Shown: piece by piece, positions 1 through 7,800 of the stretch
Layout of the letters: each line of letters starts with the position of its first letter
Numbering within the stretch: position 1 is the stretch's first letter
Assembly: GCA_002083405.1 (NCBI GenBank)
Contig: LVWT01000006.1
Span: 1 to 16,301, forward strand
DNA length: 16,301 nt
Source of the DNA: Nitrospira sp. SG-bin2
GTDB lineage: Bacteria > Nitrospirota > Nitrospiria > Nitrospirales > Nitrospiraceae
Direction: 5' to 3'
The notes under the pieces: model-generated
Databases searched by the model: none
Seen by the model: the letters and a program-made list of their open reading frames with translations, nothing else
What the model was told of the DNA's origin: nothing
Made by a program: the position numbers and the translations under genes

Positions 1-1
1 T

Positions 2-1207
<1,206 letters not shown>

Positions 1208-1234
1208 GAAGACGTTGACACGAGAGTTGCTGTA

Positions 1235-1264
1235 CTTGTCAGCGTACAAGCCTGTCAGCTTGTA
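1235..1264 (+). promoter_or_regulatory. Two mutually exclusive small hairpins in the rpmG leader
   Basis: The 71-nt tuf-rpmG spacer contains TACAAGC (1245-1251), which pairs perfectly with GCTTGTA (1258-1264) across a 6-nt loop. Part of the same left arm, ACAAG (1246-1250), could instead pair with CTTGT at 1235-1239. Only one hairpin can form at a time. The downstream stem ends 2 nt before the GAGGAG ribosome-binding site of rpmG (1267-1272). A regulatory role is inference; no T-run follows, so this is not a terminator. Confidence 0.35.
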
Positions 1265-1278
1265 TCGAGGAGAAAGAG

Positions 1279-1428
1279 ATGCGAGAAATTATCGATTTGG
1301 CCTGTCCGACCTGTAAACAGCGGAATTATTCGACGAATAAAAACAAGAAGAATGATCCGGATCGGTTGGAGCGAAACAAGTTCTGCAAGTTCTGCCGGAA
1401 GCACACGCCTCATAAAGAGGTGAAGTAA
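1279..1428 (+). CDS. rpmG: 50S ribosomal protein L33, zinc-binding form
   Basis: This is a 49-residue large-subunit protein that sits near the ribosomal E site. It has the typical L33 size and composition. Two CxxC pairs, CPTC (9-12) and CKFC (36-39), mark the C+ variant that binds zinc; C- paralogues lack these cysteines. GAGGAG at 1267-1272 lies 6 nt upstream of the ATG. A position between tuf and tRNA-Trp, ahead of secE-nusG, is a common bacterial arrangement and supports the call. No second, zinc-independent copy is seen in the window. The closest alternative would be another small zinc-ribbon protein, but the context and the RNKFCKFCRKHTPHKE region fit L33 well. Confidence 0.95.
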   Translation: MREIIDLACPTCKQRNYSTNKNKKNDPDRLERNKFCKFCRKHTPHKEVK

Positions 1429-1429
1429 G

Positions 1430-1488
1430 GTGGGCGGTAAGGAGTGAGTGGTTCACCGATCGGCTGGCATTCACACCTTACGGTTCAC
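1430..1488 (+). repeat. Imperfect 21-nt inverted repeat between rpmG and tRNA-Trp
   Basis: Arms 1430-1450 and 1468-1488 match at 16 of 21 positions as DNA. Three of the five mismatches become G-U pairs in RNA, leaving two true mismatches. Each arm is built of three degenerate 7-nt units, for example TTCACAC, CTTACGG and TTCACGT on the right. The 17-nt loop is 1451-1467. No T-run follows, and the stem ends 8 nt before the tRNA. It could be a processing stem that separates mRNA from tRNA; that role is inferred. Confidence 0.6.
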
Positions 1489-1496
1489 GTCCAAGT

Positions 1497-1571
1497 AGGG
1501 GCATGGTGTCAATGGCAGCACATCGGTCTCCAAAACCGAGAGTCTAGGTTCAAATCCTAGTGCCCCTGCCA
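1497..1571 (+). tRNA. trnW: tRNA-Trp (anticodon CCA)
   Basis: A full cloverleaf can be drawn by hand. The acceptor stem AGGGGCA (1497-1503) pairs with TGCCCCT (1561-1567). The D stem is GTGT/GCAC (1506-1509/1518-1521). The anticodon stem TCGGT/ACCGA (1523-1527/1535-1539) encloses loop CTCCAAA with anticodon CCA at 1530-1532. The T stem CTAGG/CCTAG (1544-1548/1556-1560) encloses TTCAAAT. The discriminator is G1568, and the 3' CCA (1569-1571) is genome-encoded. Anticodon CCA and discriminator G fit tryptophan. A tRNA-Trp just before secE is a familiar arrangement. Confidence 0.98.
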
Positions 1572-1587
1572 TGCAGAGTGTGATTGA

Positions 1588-1632
1588 CCCGGAATGCCGA
1601 GGATGGGCGTGACGGGGGCAGCCCATTCCGGG
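1588..1632 (+). repeat. 9-bp perfect inverted repeat between tRNA-Trp and secE
   Basis: CCCGGAATG (1588-1596) is the exact reverse complement of CATTCCGGG (1624-1632). A smaller GGGC/GCCC stem can nest inside. It starts 16 nt after the tRNA CCA end. No T-run follows, so it is not a clear terminator. It may be a tRNA 3' processing or stability stem in the tRNA-secE read-through transcript. Confidence 0.5.
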
Positions 1633-1699
1633 GCGATGTCGTGTGAAGGGTTCGCTTGGCTGTCAGCCGGCGCGGCAGAGATAGAAAACGGAGTGACCG

Positions 1700-1894
1700 A
1701 TGTTCAAGCGTATGACTGATTCGATCCGGCTGTTTATGACGGATGTTCGGGCTGAGTTGAAGAAGGTATCGTTCCCGACCCGTCCGGAAACCATTGGTTC
1801 TACAACGGTCGTGATCGTGTTTTGTGTGTTGATGTCCCTCTATCTGTCGGCTGTCGATTCAATTCTTTCATGGCTGGTCGGCAAATTGATTTGA
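1700..1894 (+). CDS. secE: Preprotein translocase subunit SecE
   Basis: SecE clamps SecY in the SecYEG channel of the cytoplasmic membrane. The 64-residue protein is the short single-helix bacterial form. An amphipathic N-terminal segment carries the family motif VRAELKKVSFPTRPET (16-31), followed by one transmembrane segment at about 33-58. The position usually held by Trp in ELKKVxWP is Phe25 here, a conservative aromatic change. GGAG (1690-1693) lies 6 nt before the ATG. A second in-frame ATG at codon 5 is possible but less well spaced. The gene directly precedes nusG, the standard secE-nusG pairing. Confidence 0.95.
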   Translation: MFKRMTDSIRLFMTDVRAELKKVSFPTRPETIGSTTVVIVFCVLMSLYLSAVDSILSWLVGKLI

Positions 1895-1959
1895 GAGATG
1901 AGTAGAACGGTCAAGGAATCGTCGAACGTGGCTGGGGCCTATAGACCGAAGGGTGGGGC

Positions 1960-2496
1960 ATGACGAAGAACTGGTACGTCATTCATACGTATGCGGGGTT
2001 TGAGGGGCGGGTCAAGACCAGCTTGGTGGAACGCGCCAATCAGATGGGCTTGGTCGAAAAACTTGGACAGGTGCTCGTGCCGACGGAGGACGTGATCGAA
2101 ATCAAGGACGGGAAGCGGCGGACGTCCCGGCGCAAGTTTTTCCCCGGCTATGTGTTGATTGAGCTGGAATCACCTGTCGGCGATGAGACCCTGCAGATGA
2201 TCAAGGAGACGCCAAAAGTCACGGGGTTCGTAGGGGGCGGGACGGTACCGATGCCCTTGACTCCTGAAGAGGTTGAATCTTTGCTCAAGCAAGTTGATGC
2301 CGGCCAGGCCGAACCGCGCGAGCAGGTGAAGTTCATCAAGGGCGACAATGTTCGAATCATCGACGGTCCGTTCCTGGGATTCAATGGCCTGGTTGATGAG
2401 GTCGATCAAGATCATAGCCGATTAAAGCTCATGGTGAGCATTTTCGGCCGATCGACGCCGGTGGAATTGGGGTTTTTACAGGTTGAACGGATTTAA
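1960..2496 (+). CDS. nusG: Transcription termination/antitermination factor NusG
   Basis: NusG binds the RNA polymerase clamp, modulates pausing and links polymerase to Rho or ribosomal S10. The 178 residues are typical. The N-terminal NGN domain begins WYVIHTYAGFE and includes RRKFFPGYV (57-65). A linker follows, then the C-terminal KOW domain: GDNVRIIDGPFLGF (128-141), the LKLMVSIFGRSTPVEL stretch and the end QVERI. AAGGG (1949-1953) precedes the ATG with good spacing. The secE-nusG spacer of 65 nt shows nothing distinctive. NusG is encoded with its partner polymerase subunits RpoB and RpoC downstream. The only close alternative family is RfaH, which normally lies outside the secE-rplK context. 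Confidence 0.98.
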   Translation: MTKNWYVIHTYAGFEGRVKTSLVERANQMGLVEKLGQVLVPTEDVIEIKDGKRRTSRRKFFPGYVLIELESPVGDETLQMIKETPKVTGFVGGGTVPMPLTPEEVESLLKQVDAGQAEPREQVKFIKGDNVRIIDGPFLGFNGLVDEVDQDHSRLKLMVSIFGRSTPVELGFLQVERI

Positions 2497-2499
2497 ACA

Positions 2500-2527
2500 G
2501 TGCTGAGCGATGAGTGCTGAGTGCTGA
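2500..2527 (+). repeat. Four tandem 7-nt units in the nusG-rplK spacer
   Basis: The units are GTGCTGA, GCGATGA, GTGCTGA and GTGCTGA, directly abutting and ending 3 nt before the rplK ribosome-binding site. Each unit ends in TGA. Because 7 is not a multiple of 3, the four TGAs fall in all three forward frames. No palindromic partner arm is present in this spacer. Confidence 0.7.
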
Positions 2528-2541
2528 GGTAAGGAGCAGAT

Positions 2542-2967
2542 ATGGCGAAGGAAGTATCCGCACAAATCAAGCTGCAGATTCCGGCAGGGAAGGCCAATCC
2601 GGCCCCTCCCGTTGGCCCCTCGCTTGGCCAGCACGGGGTCAATATCATGGAGTTTTGCAAGCAGTTTAATGCCAAGACGCAGAAGGAAGGCGACAGCATT
2701 ATTCCGGTCATTATCACGGTGTATAAGGATCGGACCTTTACCTTTATCATGAAGACACCGCCGGCTTCGGACCTTCTGAAGAAGGCGGCCGGGATTATTA
2801 AAGGATCCGGCGTGCCGCAGAAAGACAAGGTCGGGAAGATCACGAGAGCGCAGTTGAACGAGATCGCGCAGAAAAAAATAGCCGATCTGAATGCAGCCGA
2901 TGTGGCCGGAGCCGCCAAGATTATCGAAGGCACCGCTCGCAGCATGGGCATCGTTATTCAAGGGTAG
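2542..2967 (+). CDS. rplK: 50S ribosomal protein L11
   Basis: L11 forms the base of the GTPase-associated centre with 23S rRNA helices 43/44, and it is the thiostrepton/micrococcin site. The 141 residues match the family. The N-terminal domain contains the Pro-rich PAPPVGPSLGQHG (20-32), including Pro22, Pro23 and Pro26; changes at such prolines give thiazole-peptide resistance in other bacteria, and none is seen here. The C-terminal RNA-binding domain includes KDKVGKITRAQLNEIA and ends EGTARSMGIVIQG. AAGGAG (2531-2536) lies 5 nt before the ATG. It is followed 25 nt later by rplA, the usual L11-L1 pair. Confidence 0.98.
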   Translation: MAKEVSAQIKLQIPAGKANPAPPVGPSLGQHGVNIMEFCKQFNAKTQKEGDSIIPVIITVYKDRTFTFIMKTPPASDLLKKAAGIIKGSGVPQKDKVGKITRAQLNEIAQKKIADLNAADVAGAAKIIEGTARSMGIVIQG

Positions 2968-2992
2968 GATCGAGAGAGAAGGAGTTGTCGTC

Positions 2993-3685
2993 ATGGGAAA
3001 GAAGATGAAGGCCGCAGCGGAGAAAATCGAGCCGCGCGCCTATGGATTGCGGGAGGCGGTTGAGGCCGTGAAGACGTCGGCCTATGCGAAGTTCGATGAA
3101 TCAGTCGATCTTGCGCTTCGGTTGGGGATTGACCCCAAACGGTCCGATCAAATGGTCCGCGGGACTGCATCGCTTCCGCACGGCACCGGTAAAAAGGTGC
3201 GGGTCTTGGTCTTTGCCAAAGGTGACAAGGAGCAGGAGGCAAGGCAGGCTGGAGCCGATTATGTGGGGGCGGATGATTTGATGGAGAAGATCAAGGGGGG
3301 GTGGATGGAGTTCGATTGCGCCATCGCGACTCCGGATCTGATGGCGTCGGTCGGTAAGCTTGGTAAACAGCTTGGTCCGCGCGGGCTCATGCCGAATCCA
3401 AAGACCGGAACCGTGACCTTTGAAGTGGGCAAAGCCGTCTCGGACATTCGGAAGGGACGGGTTGAGTATAAGGTTGAAAAAGCGGGCATTGTGCAAGTGC
3501 CTATCGGGAAAGTGTCGTTCGATGCCGCCAAGTTGTATGACAACGCGTCGGCTATCATCGAGTCGGTCATCAAGGCCAAGCCGGCCTCGTGCAAGGGGCG
3601 ATATCTCAAGAGCGCTGTGGTTTCCAGCACGATGGGACCCGGCGTGATGCTGGATGCGGTCGCTTTGATGAAGCAGTGGTCGTGA
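2993..3685 (+). CDS. rplA: 50S ribosomal protein L1
   Basis: L1 forms the mobile stalk at the E side of the ribosome and, in many bacteria, represses its own operon by binding the mRNA. I chose the ATG at 2993 (230 residues) because AAGGAG (2979-2984) sits 8 nt upstream and the length is typical. An upstream in-frame ATG at 2891 lies inside rplK and would add 34 unrelated residues. Signature elements are clear: IATPDLMASVGKLGKQLGPR, then GLMPNPKTGTVT, and the C-terminal region SAVVSSTMGPGVMLD. A run of seven G at 3295-3301 lies inside the gene but does not break the frame. I could not recognise an L1-type mRNA operator in the short nusG-rplK spacer. Confidence 0.97.
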   Translation: MGKKMKAAAEKIEPRAYGLREAVEAVKTSAYAKFDESVDLALRLGIDPKRSDQMVRGTASLPHGTGKKVRVLVFAKGDKEQEARQAGADYVGADDLMEKIKGGWMEFDCAIATPDLMASVGKLGKQLGPRGLMPNPKTGTVTFEVGKAVSDIRKGRVEYKVEKAGIVQVPIGKVSFDAAKLYDNASAIIESVIKAKPASCKGRYLKSAVVSSTMGPGVMLDAVALMKQWS

Positions 3686-3700
3686 AGAGGGATGGTCGCT

Positions 3701-3753
3701 CGTCATTCGTCATTGAGGGGGTATTTCTCAGCCAATGACCGTTGACGAATGAC
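3701..3753 (+). repeat. Heptamer-built inverted repeat in the rplJ leader
   Basis: GTCATTCGTCA (3702-3712) and TGACGAATGAC (3743-3753) are perfect 11-bp inverted repeats. The left arm is CGTCATT twice (3701-3714). The right side is CCAATGA, CCGTTGA and CGAATGA (3732-3752). GTCATTG (3709-3715) can also pair with CAATGAC (3733-3739), so two registers compete. The stem lies in the 91-nt rplA-rplJ spacer, where other bacteria carry the L10 autoregulatory site; no kink-turn was recognised here. Confidence 0.6.
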
Positions 3754-3776
3754 TCTTTGTTTGGAAGGGGAAGGCA

Positions 3777-4712
3777 ATGAAGAAGGAAGAAAAAGCTACG
3801 GCGGTTGCGGAATTGACCGAAAGGTTCGGTCGTGCGCGGCTGGCCATTCTGACGGAATGTGTCGGACTTCCGGTCAATCATGTGACGGAGTTGCGCAAGC
3901 AGCTTCGTGGCGCCAAAGCGGAGTATCGGGTCGTGAAGAACACGCTCGCGGCTCGCGCGGTCGAGGGAACGACTCTGGCCGGTCTCGCGGCGTATCTCAA
4001 GGGGCCCACGGGCATCGTCATCGGGTATGACGATCCGGTATTGCCGACGAAGGTATTGCGGGACTTCATCCTTGCAGAGAAGCGCGAAGAGAAAATTCGG
4101 ATGACGGTCGGCGTGCTGGAAGGAAAAGTTGTCAAGCCGGCAGATCTGGCGGCTGTCGCCAAGTTGCCGAAGAAGGAAGTGCTGATTGCCATGTTGCTGT
4201 CGGCCATGCAGGGGCCGATCCGCGGCGTGGTGTATACGCTCAGCGCGGTTTTGTCGAAATTTGTGAGAGTCATTGCAGCCATTCAGGATCAAAAGAAAGG
4301 GGAGGGAGACATGTCAGCAACCACAACGAAACTGTCGCAGGAAGAATTGATCAAGGCTATCGAGGGCATGAGCGTGCTCGATTTGGCTGAGCTTGTGAAG
4401 GGTTTGGAAGCCCGCTTCGGGGTTACGGCTGCCGCGCCGGTTGCGGTCGCCGCCGGTCCCGCCGCAGGCGGAGGCGCCGCAGCGCCTGCCGAGGAAAAGA
4501 CCGCGTTCGATGTCATTCTTGCGTCTGCGCCGGCCGACAAGAAAATTCAGATCATCAAGGTTGTGCGGGAATTGACCAGCCTTGGGCTGAAGGAAGCGAA
4601 AGACTTGGTGGAAGGCGCGCCGAAGCCGGTCAAGACCGGCGTGGCGAAGGAAGAAGCCGATACCATGAAGAAGAAACTCGAAGAAGGCGGCGCCAAGGTC
4701 GAAATTAAGTAA
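3777..4712 (+). CDS. rplJ: Fused ribosomal proteins L10 and L7/L12 in one frame
   Basis: Residues 1-178 are a complete L10 (uL10), the stalk base that anchors L12 dimers. It starts MKKEEKATAVAELTERF, contains EYRVVKNTLAARA (49-61) and ends in a long helix (about 133-172, LSAMQGPIRGVVYTLSAV then FVRVIAAIQDQKK). The frame then continues without a stop through GEGD into the L12 Met (residue 179) and all of L7/L12, giving 311 residues. No stop occurs in any frame from the start of the L10 tail (4266) to the L12 ATG. The nearest out-of-frame stops are 4348 (+1) and 4388 (+2), so a single indel at the junction does not easily explain the fusion. A single base change, such as a lost TGA at codon 177 (GGA 4305-4307), could. 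AAGGGG (3765-3770) precedes the ATG. A sequencing error or recent stop loss cannot be excluded. Confidence 0.85.
   Translation: MKKEEKATAVAELTERFGRARLAILTECVGLPVNHVTELRKQLRGAKAEYRVVKNTLAARAVEGTTLAGLAAYLKGPTGIVIGYDDPVLPTKVLRDFILAEKREEKIRMTVGVLEGKVVKPADLAAVAKLPKKEVLIAMLLSAMQGPIRGVVYTLSAVLSKFVRVIAAIQDQKKGEGDMSATTTKLSQEELIKAIEGMSVLDLAELVKGLEARFGVTAAAPVAVAAGPAAGGGAAAPAEEKTAFDVILASAPADKKIQIIKVVRELTSLGLKEAKDLVEGAPKPVKTGVAKEEADTMKKKLEEGGAKVEIK
4298..4308 (+). promoter_or_regulatory. Internal ribosome-binding site for L7/L12
   Basis: AGGGGAGGGAG directly before the ATG at 4311 contains AGGGGAGG (4298-4305), 5 nt upstream. It is one of the strongest Shine-Dalgarno matches in the window, yet lies inside the continuous L10-L12 frame. 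It should start free L12 and may also slow ribosomes elongating from L10. Confidence 0.8.
4311..4712 (+). CDS. rplL: 50S ribosomal protein L7/L12 (nested internal start)
   Basis: L12 is the multicopy stalk protein that recruits and activates EF-Tu, EF-G and other factor GTPases. Starting at the internal ATG gives 133 residues, close to the family's 120-130. The N-terminal dimerisation and L10-binding domain is about 1-38 (LSQEELIKAIEGMSVLDLAE). An Ala/Gly/Pro hinge spans about 39-60. The C-terminal domain is about 62-133, with TAFDVIL, KIQIIKVVRE and LGLKEAKDLVEGAP. L12 is needed in several copies per L10, so independent initiation here is expected even though the frame is open to L10. The gene ends TAA, followed by a 121-nt structured spacer and rpoB. 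Confidence 0.95.
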   Translation: MSATTTKLSQEELIKAIEGMSVLDLAELVKGLEARFGVTAAAPVAVAAGPAAGGGAAAPAEEKTAFDVILASAPADKKIQIIKVVRELTSLGLKEAKDLVEGAPKPVKTGVAKEEADTMKKKLEEGGAKVEIK

Positions 4713-4713
4713 T

Positions 4714-4815
4714 ACGCGAACGCCATTCGCCAGTTGCCAGTGATCAATCAGGTGGAGCCGCATGGCTGCGGCTTCACCTATGATCTCTGACCATTGACAT
4801 CTGTTCACCGCCAAC
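4714..4815 (+). promoter_or_regulatory. Structured rplL-rpoB spacer with strong hairpin
   Basis: AGGTGGAGCCGC (4750-4761) pairs with GCGGCTTCACCT (4768-4779) over a 6-nt loop: 12 pairs, one of them G-U. GATCA (4742-4746) and TGATC (4781-4785) extend the stem outside a small bulge. Degenerate 7-nt units flank it on both sides (CGCCATT, CGCCAGT, TGCCAGT from 4721; TCTCTGA, CCATTGA from 4784). No T-run follows. In E. coli this junction holds an attenuator and an RNase III site; a similar role here is inference. Confidence 0.6.
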
Positions 4816-4833
4816 CAACGTGGAGGAGCGGGC

Positions 4834-7800
4834 ATGTCCGAAACGACTCTGCAAGAGTTCGTCGAGCGGAAAGATTTTTCTCGCATTCGAACCAATATCG
4901 ACATTCCGGATCTGATCGAGATTCAGAAGCGCTCATATGAGGAGTTTCTCCAGCTGGAAGTAGAGCCGGAGCGACGGAAAGACTATGGCCTGCAAGCGGC
5001 GTTGGCGAGCGTATTCCCGATCCCTGACTATAACAATACGGCCATGCTCGAGTTTTCGAGCTATACGTTGGGTACGCCCAAGTACGATGAACGGGAGTGT
5101 CTTGAGCAGGGCATGACGTTCGCGGTGCCGTTGAAGCTGCGGGTTCGCCTGGTGGTGTTCGACAAGGAAGACAAAGGGCCCAGGAAGAAAGTGCTCGACG
5201 TCCGTGAGCAGGAGGTCTACGTCGGCGAATTGCCCTTGATGACGGAGCGCGGCACGTTTATCGTCAACGGAACCGAGCGGGTCGTTGTCAGTCAGCTCCA
5301 CCGGTCGCCCGGGGCCTCGTTTACGCATGACAAAGGGCGCACCCATGCCAGCGGCAAAGTGCTGTACAGCGCGCGCATTATTCCCTATCGCGGCTCCTGG
5401 TTAGACTTTGAATTCGATGCGCGAGATATTCTGTATGTCCGCATCGACCGCCGGCGAAAAATGCCCACCACTATTCTGCTGAAGGCCTTTGGGTTTTCCA
5501 GCGACGACTTGCTCAAGATGTATTATCCCGTCGAGGAAATCCGGGTGTCCAACGGGAAGATGTTCCGAAAGCTAGACGCGGAAATCCACCATGGGCTCCG
5601 GTGTTCAGGGGAAGTGGTGGAGAAGGGCGGCAAGGAACCGCTGGTGCGTGAAGGCACCAGGCTGACGAAGGGGATCATCGCGAAGCTGAAGGCGGCCGGG
5701 GTGAAAGAAATTCCGATGCTTCCGGCAGAGCTTGTCGGCCGCGCCGTGCTCACGGAGCTGGTCGATTCGCAGAAGACGAAATTGGCTGAGAAGAATCAGC
5801 GGTTGACCGCCGAGATCGTAGAAGCGATTGTCGAGAGCGGCGTCGAGGAGTTCAAGGTCATTTATCTCGATATGGCCACGGCTACGCCGGTGATCCTCGA
5901 CACCTTGGGAATGGAAAAGATCGGCTCCAAAGAAGAAGCGATGGTGGAAATCTATCGCCGACTTCGTCCGGGCGAAACGCCGTCCGTCGACACTGCGCGG
6001 GCGTTGTTCGACAACCTGTTTTTGAATTCCAAGCGATACGATCTGTCTCCTGTCGGACGGCTCAAGCTCAACAAGAAACTGGGATTGGATCTCCCTCTGG
6101 AGCAACGCACGCTGACCGCCCAGGACATCGTCGAAGTGATCCGGTACCTCGTGAACCTCAAGGTCGGCAAGGGAGAAATCGACGACATCGACCATTTGGG
6201 CAATCGTCGTGTCCGGTCGGTCGGCGAGCTGTTGGAAAATCAGTTCAGGCTGGGTTTGGTGCGGATGGAGCGCAGCATCAAGGAGCGCATGAATCTCCTC
6301 GATATGGAGACGGTGCTCCCGCACGATCTGATCAATGCCAAGCCGGTTGTTGCGGCGGTGAAGGAATTTTTCAGCAGCAGCCAGTTGTCACAGTTTATGG
6401 ACCAGACGAATCCGCTGGCTGAGATTACGCACAAGCGGCGTCTGTCGGCACTCGGGCCTGGCGGATTGACGAGAGAGCGCGCCGGATTCGAAGTCCGTGA
6501 CGTGCATCCGTCCCACTATAGCCGCATTTGCCCCATCGAAACGCCGGAAGGTCCGAACATCGGGTTGATCACCTCGTTGGCGACCTATGCGCGGATCAAT
6601 CAGTTTGGATTCATCGAGGCGCCCTATCGGAAGGTGGTCAAAGGGCGCGTGACAGATGAGATGGAATTTCTGTCCGCGATCGAAGGGGACAAGTACATTA
6701 TCGCCCAAGCGAACTCCAAGGTGGATGGGGCGGGCCGGCTGGTTTCTGAGACTGTGTCCTGCCGTCACGGCGGAGACTTTGTCATGGCTACGCCGGACAA
6801 GATCGAGTACATGGACGTGTCTCCGAAGCAGGTCGTGAGCGTGGCAACGGCGCTGGTGCCGTTCTTAGAACATGACGACGCCAACCGCGCGCTGATGGGC
6901 TCCAACATGCAGCGCCAGGCGGTTCCGTTGCTCACGTCCGAATCTCCGTTGGTCGGCACTGGAATGGAAGCGGTTGTGGCGCGTGATTCGGGATATGTCA
7001 TTCAAGCCCGGCGTGCCGGAGTTGTGGAGAGCGTCGATGCCACGCGTATCGTCGTGCGCGCCGACTCGAAGGATGGGAAAAAGGGAAAAGATTCAGGGTT
7101 GGATGTCTACGACCTCATCAAGTTCCAGCGCTCGAATCAAAACACCTGTATCACCCAGACTCCCGTGGTGCGGATCGGGCAGCCGGTCAAGAAGGGACAA
7201 GTCCTCGGCGATGGGCCGGCGATCGATCATGGAGAGCTGGCATTGGGGAAGAACGTGCTGGTGGCTTTCATGCCGTGGGGCGGCTACAACTTCGAAGACG
7301 CTATTCTCCTCAGTGAGAAATTGGTTCGTGAAGATGCGTTCACATCGGTTCATATCGAAGAATTCGAAGTGGAGGCCCGCGACACCAAATTGGGCAAGGA
7401 AGACGTGACCCGCGACATTCCCAATGTCGGCGAGGAAGCGCTCAGAAATCTGGACGAGAGCGGAATCATCCGCATCGGCGCCGAAGTGAAGCCGGGCGAC
7501 ATTCTGGTCGGCAAAGTGACGCCGAAGGGTGAAACCCAGCTGACGCCGGAAGAGAAGCTGCTGCGCGCAATCTTCGGGGAGAAGGCCGGCGATGTGAAAG
7601 ACACTTCGCTGACCGTGCCTCCGGGCGTCGAAGGCATCGTCGTGGACGTGAAGATTTTCTCGCGCAAAGGCCTCGACAAGGATGAGCGTTCAAAAAGCAT
7701 CGAAACCGATGATCAGATGAAGCTCCAGCGCGATCATCATGAAGAGCTGCGGATTATCGACGAAGAAAAGACGAAGAAGATCAGAAAGTTGCTGCTCGGT

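Noticed and set aside
1215..1220. TTGACA after tuf as a promoter for rpmG
   Set aside because: No acceptable -10 box lies 16-18 bp downstream; the next candidate is too far away.
2500..2527. Short tandem units as a CRISPR-like or phage attachment repeat
   Set aside because: Units are only 7 nt with no spacers, lie between core genes and have no integrase nearby.
2891..2992. Upstream ATG for rplA overlapping rplK
   Set aside because: The extra residues are an out-of-frame copy of rplK with no L1 similarity; the ATG at 2993 has a good ribosome-binding site.
3295..3301. Seven-G run in rplA as a frameshift or phase-variation site
   Set aside because: The L1 frame is intact through it, and phase variation of an essential-type ribosomal gene is unlikely.
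4260..4310. An indel hiding the normal end of L10
   Set aside because: The 0-frame tail (VRVIAAIQDQKK) is a normal L10 ending, and no other frame gives a stop between it and the L12 ATG. A single substitution remains possible.
4794..4799. TTGACA before rpoB as a promoter
   Set aside because: No -10-like sequence at the right distance; it arises from the 7-nt TGA units.
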